DNA of 64,000 nt, taken from the NCBI RefSeq assembly GCF_001273755.1, contig NZ_LGYA01000001.1, positions 3,838,149 to 3,902,148 of the forward strand, in the 5' to 3' direction. The notes beneath the pieces are model-generated. The model was not told where the DNA came from. It ran no database searches and saw nothing but the letters and a program-made list of their open reading frames with translations. The position numbers and the translations under genes are program-made. Positions 63,653 through 64,000 of this stretch are shown here, piece by piece; position 1 is the first letter of the stretch; every line of letters begins with the position of its first letter. The DNA is from Peribacillus butanolivorans (GTDB taxonomy: Bacteria; Bacillota; Bacilli; Bacillales; DSM-1321).

Positions 63653-64000
63653 CTATTTAACTGTGATTTTCCTTTTTACTAATGCCTTGTTTTTGGACTT
63701 ATCCGTAACCGTATAAGTCAATGTATAGGTACCCTTTTTCTTGGTATTTACGGTCCCTGTGATTTTGATCTTACTTGTTAAACTGCCATCCAAATTATCT
63801 TTCGCCGTTACCCCTGACTTAGGGTTAAATTCCGAGTTATAGTTAATGGTTTTATCTTTGGCTCCGGAAATGACTGGCTTGGTGCTATCTATGGTGATCT
63901 TTCTCGTAACGGTTGTAACATTCTTCGATTGATCAGTGACTGTATACTTTAATGTATACGTTCCTTTTTTCTTTGTATTTACCGTACCCGTTACCTTGAT
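63653..64000 (-). CDS. Bacterial Ig-like (DUF5011-type) repeat protein, C-terminal fragment
   Basis: The last 115 codons of a gene cut by the right edge. The protein end contains two copies of a 77-residue repeat: TGTVNTKKKGTYTL occurs twice, each followed by a YTVTD(Q/K)SKN segment and a KIT(I/V) strand. Between them lies SGAKDKTINYNSEFNPKSGV and AKDNLDGSLTSK. This is the DUF5011/Big-like β-sandwich pattern of secreted or cell-surface proteins. There is no sorting signal at the C-terminus, which ends KRKITVK. The enzymatic or adhesive part, if any, lies outside the window. Confidence 0.83.
   Translation of the reverse strand: MKVTGTVNTKKKGTYTLKYTVTDQSKNVTTVTRKITIDSTKPVISGAKDKTINYNSEFNPKSGVTAKDNLDGSLTSKIKITGTVNTKKKGTYTLTYTVTDKSKNKALVKRKITVK

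Overview
The window looks like a chromosomal segment of a low-GC, Gram-positive member of the Bacillaceae. Purine-rich Shine-Dalgarno sequences precede most genes, TTG and GTG starts are used, and gene content and order closely follow the Bacillus subtilis iscS-ezrA-hisJ-refZ-ytsP-ytrP-rpsD-tyrS / acsA-acuABC-ccpA-aroA-ytxJHG-murC-sftA / ytpQ-ytpP-ytoQ-ytoP-ytzB-ytnP-trmB-ytzH-ytmP-ytlRQP neighbourhood. A Peribacillus- or Neobacillus-like species is plausible, but sequence alone does not fix the genus. No rRNA, tRNA, CRISPR array, insertion sequence or prophage was seen. All synteny comparisons are from memory.

Region 1-13.6 kb: thiI (cut by the window edge) and iscS, the cell-division gene ezrA, hisJ, refZ, the methionine-sulfoxide reductase ytsP, the GAF-GGDEF diguanylate cyclase ytrP/dgcP, rpsD with a long leader, tyrS behind a tyrosine T-box, and a large class A penicillin-binding protein with a fibronectin-like domain and a charged tail. 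Region 13.6-26.3 kb: acetyl-CoA synthetase and its acetylation control genes acuABC, ccpA, the chorismate mutase/DAHP synthase fusion aroA, an FtsA-like ATPase with a long unfamiliar C-terminal half, the stress genes ytxG-ytxH-ytxJ behind a sigma-B-like promoter, and an M29 aminopeptidase. Region 26.3-45.7 kb: murC, the DNA translocase sftA, an M20 amidohydrolase, an SF0329-like gene where ytpR would be expected, and then a run of conserved yt* genes with small insertions and losses.

Region 45.7-64 kb is the most variable. It holds a MaoC-type hydratase behind a FadR-like operator, an NRAMP manganese transporter, and a seven-gene cluster on the minus strand: bioY, an acyl-CoA ligase, a thiolase-like protein, an SDR reductase, ecfA1, ecfA2 and ecfT. 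The last four enzyme and transport steps are tightly packed or overlapping. The cluster is preceded by a promoter that overlaps a BirA-type inverted repeat. It combines a complete biotin ECF transporter with three fatty-acid-type enzymes, and the thiolase lacks the usual second catalytic cysteine. This is the best candidate here for an incompletely described system, possibly for import and side-chain processing of biotin vitamers or for provision of a pimelate-type precursor. After it come dat-pepV, a MATE exporter, an SDR gene with a perfect cre box in its upstream region, a DedA protein, a VOC protein, signal peptidase I, a DUF1992 protein, and the C-terminus of a repetitive Ig-like surface protein cut by the right edge.

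Regulatory themes visible in the DNA are carbon catabolite control (ccpA itself, cre boxes at acsA and at the SDR gene), fatty-acid control (FadR-like box), biotin control (BirA-like box), tRNA-responsive attenuation (tyrS) and general stress (ytxGHJ).
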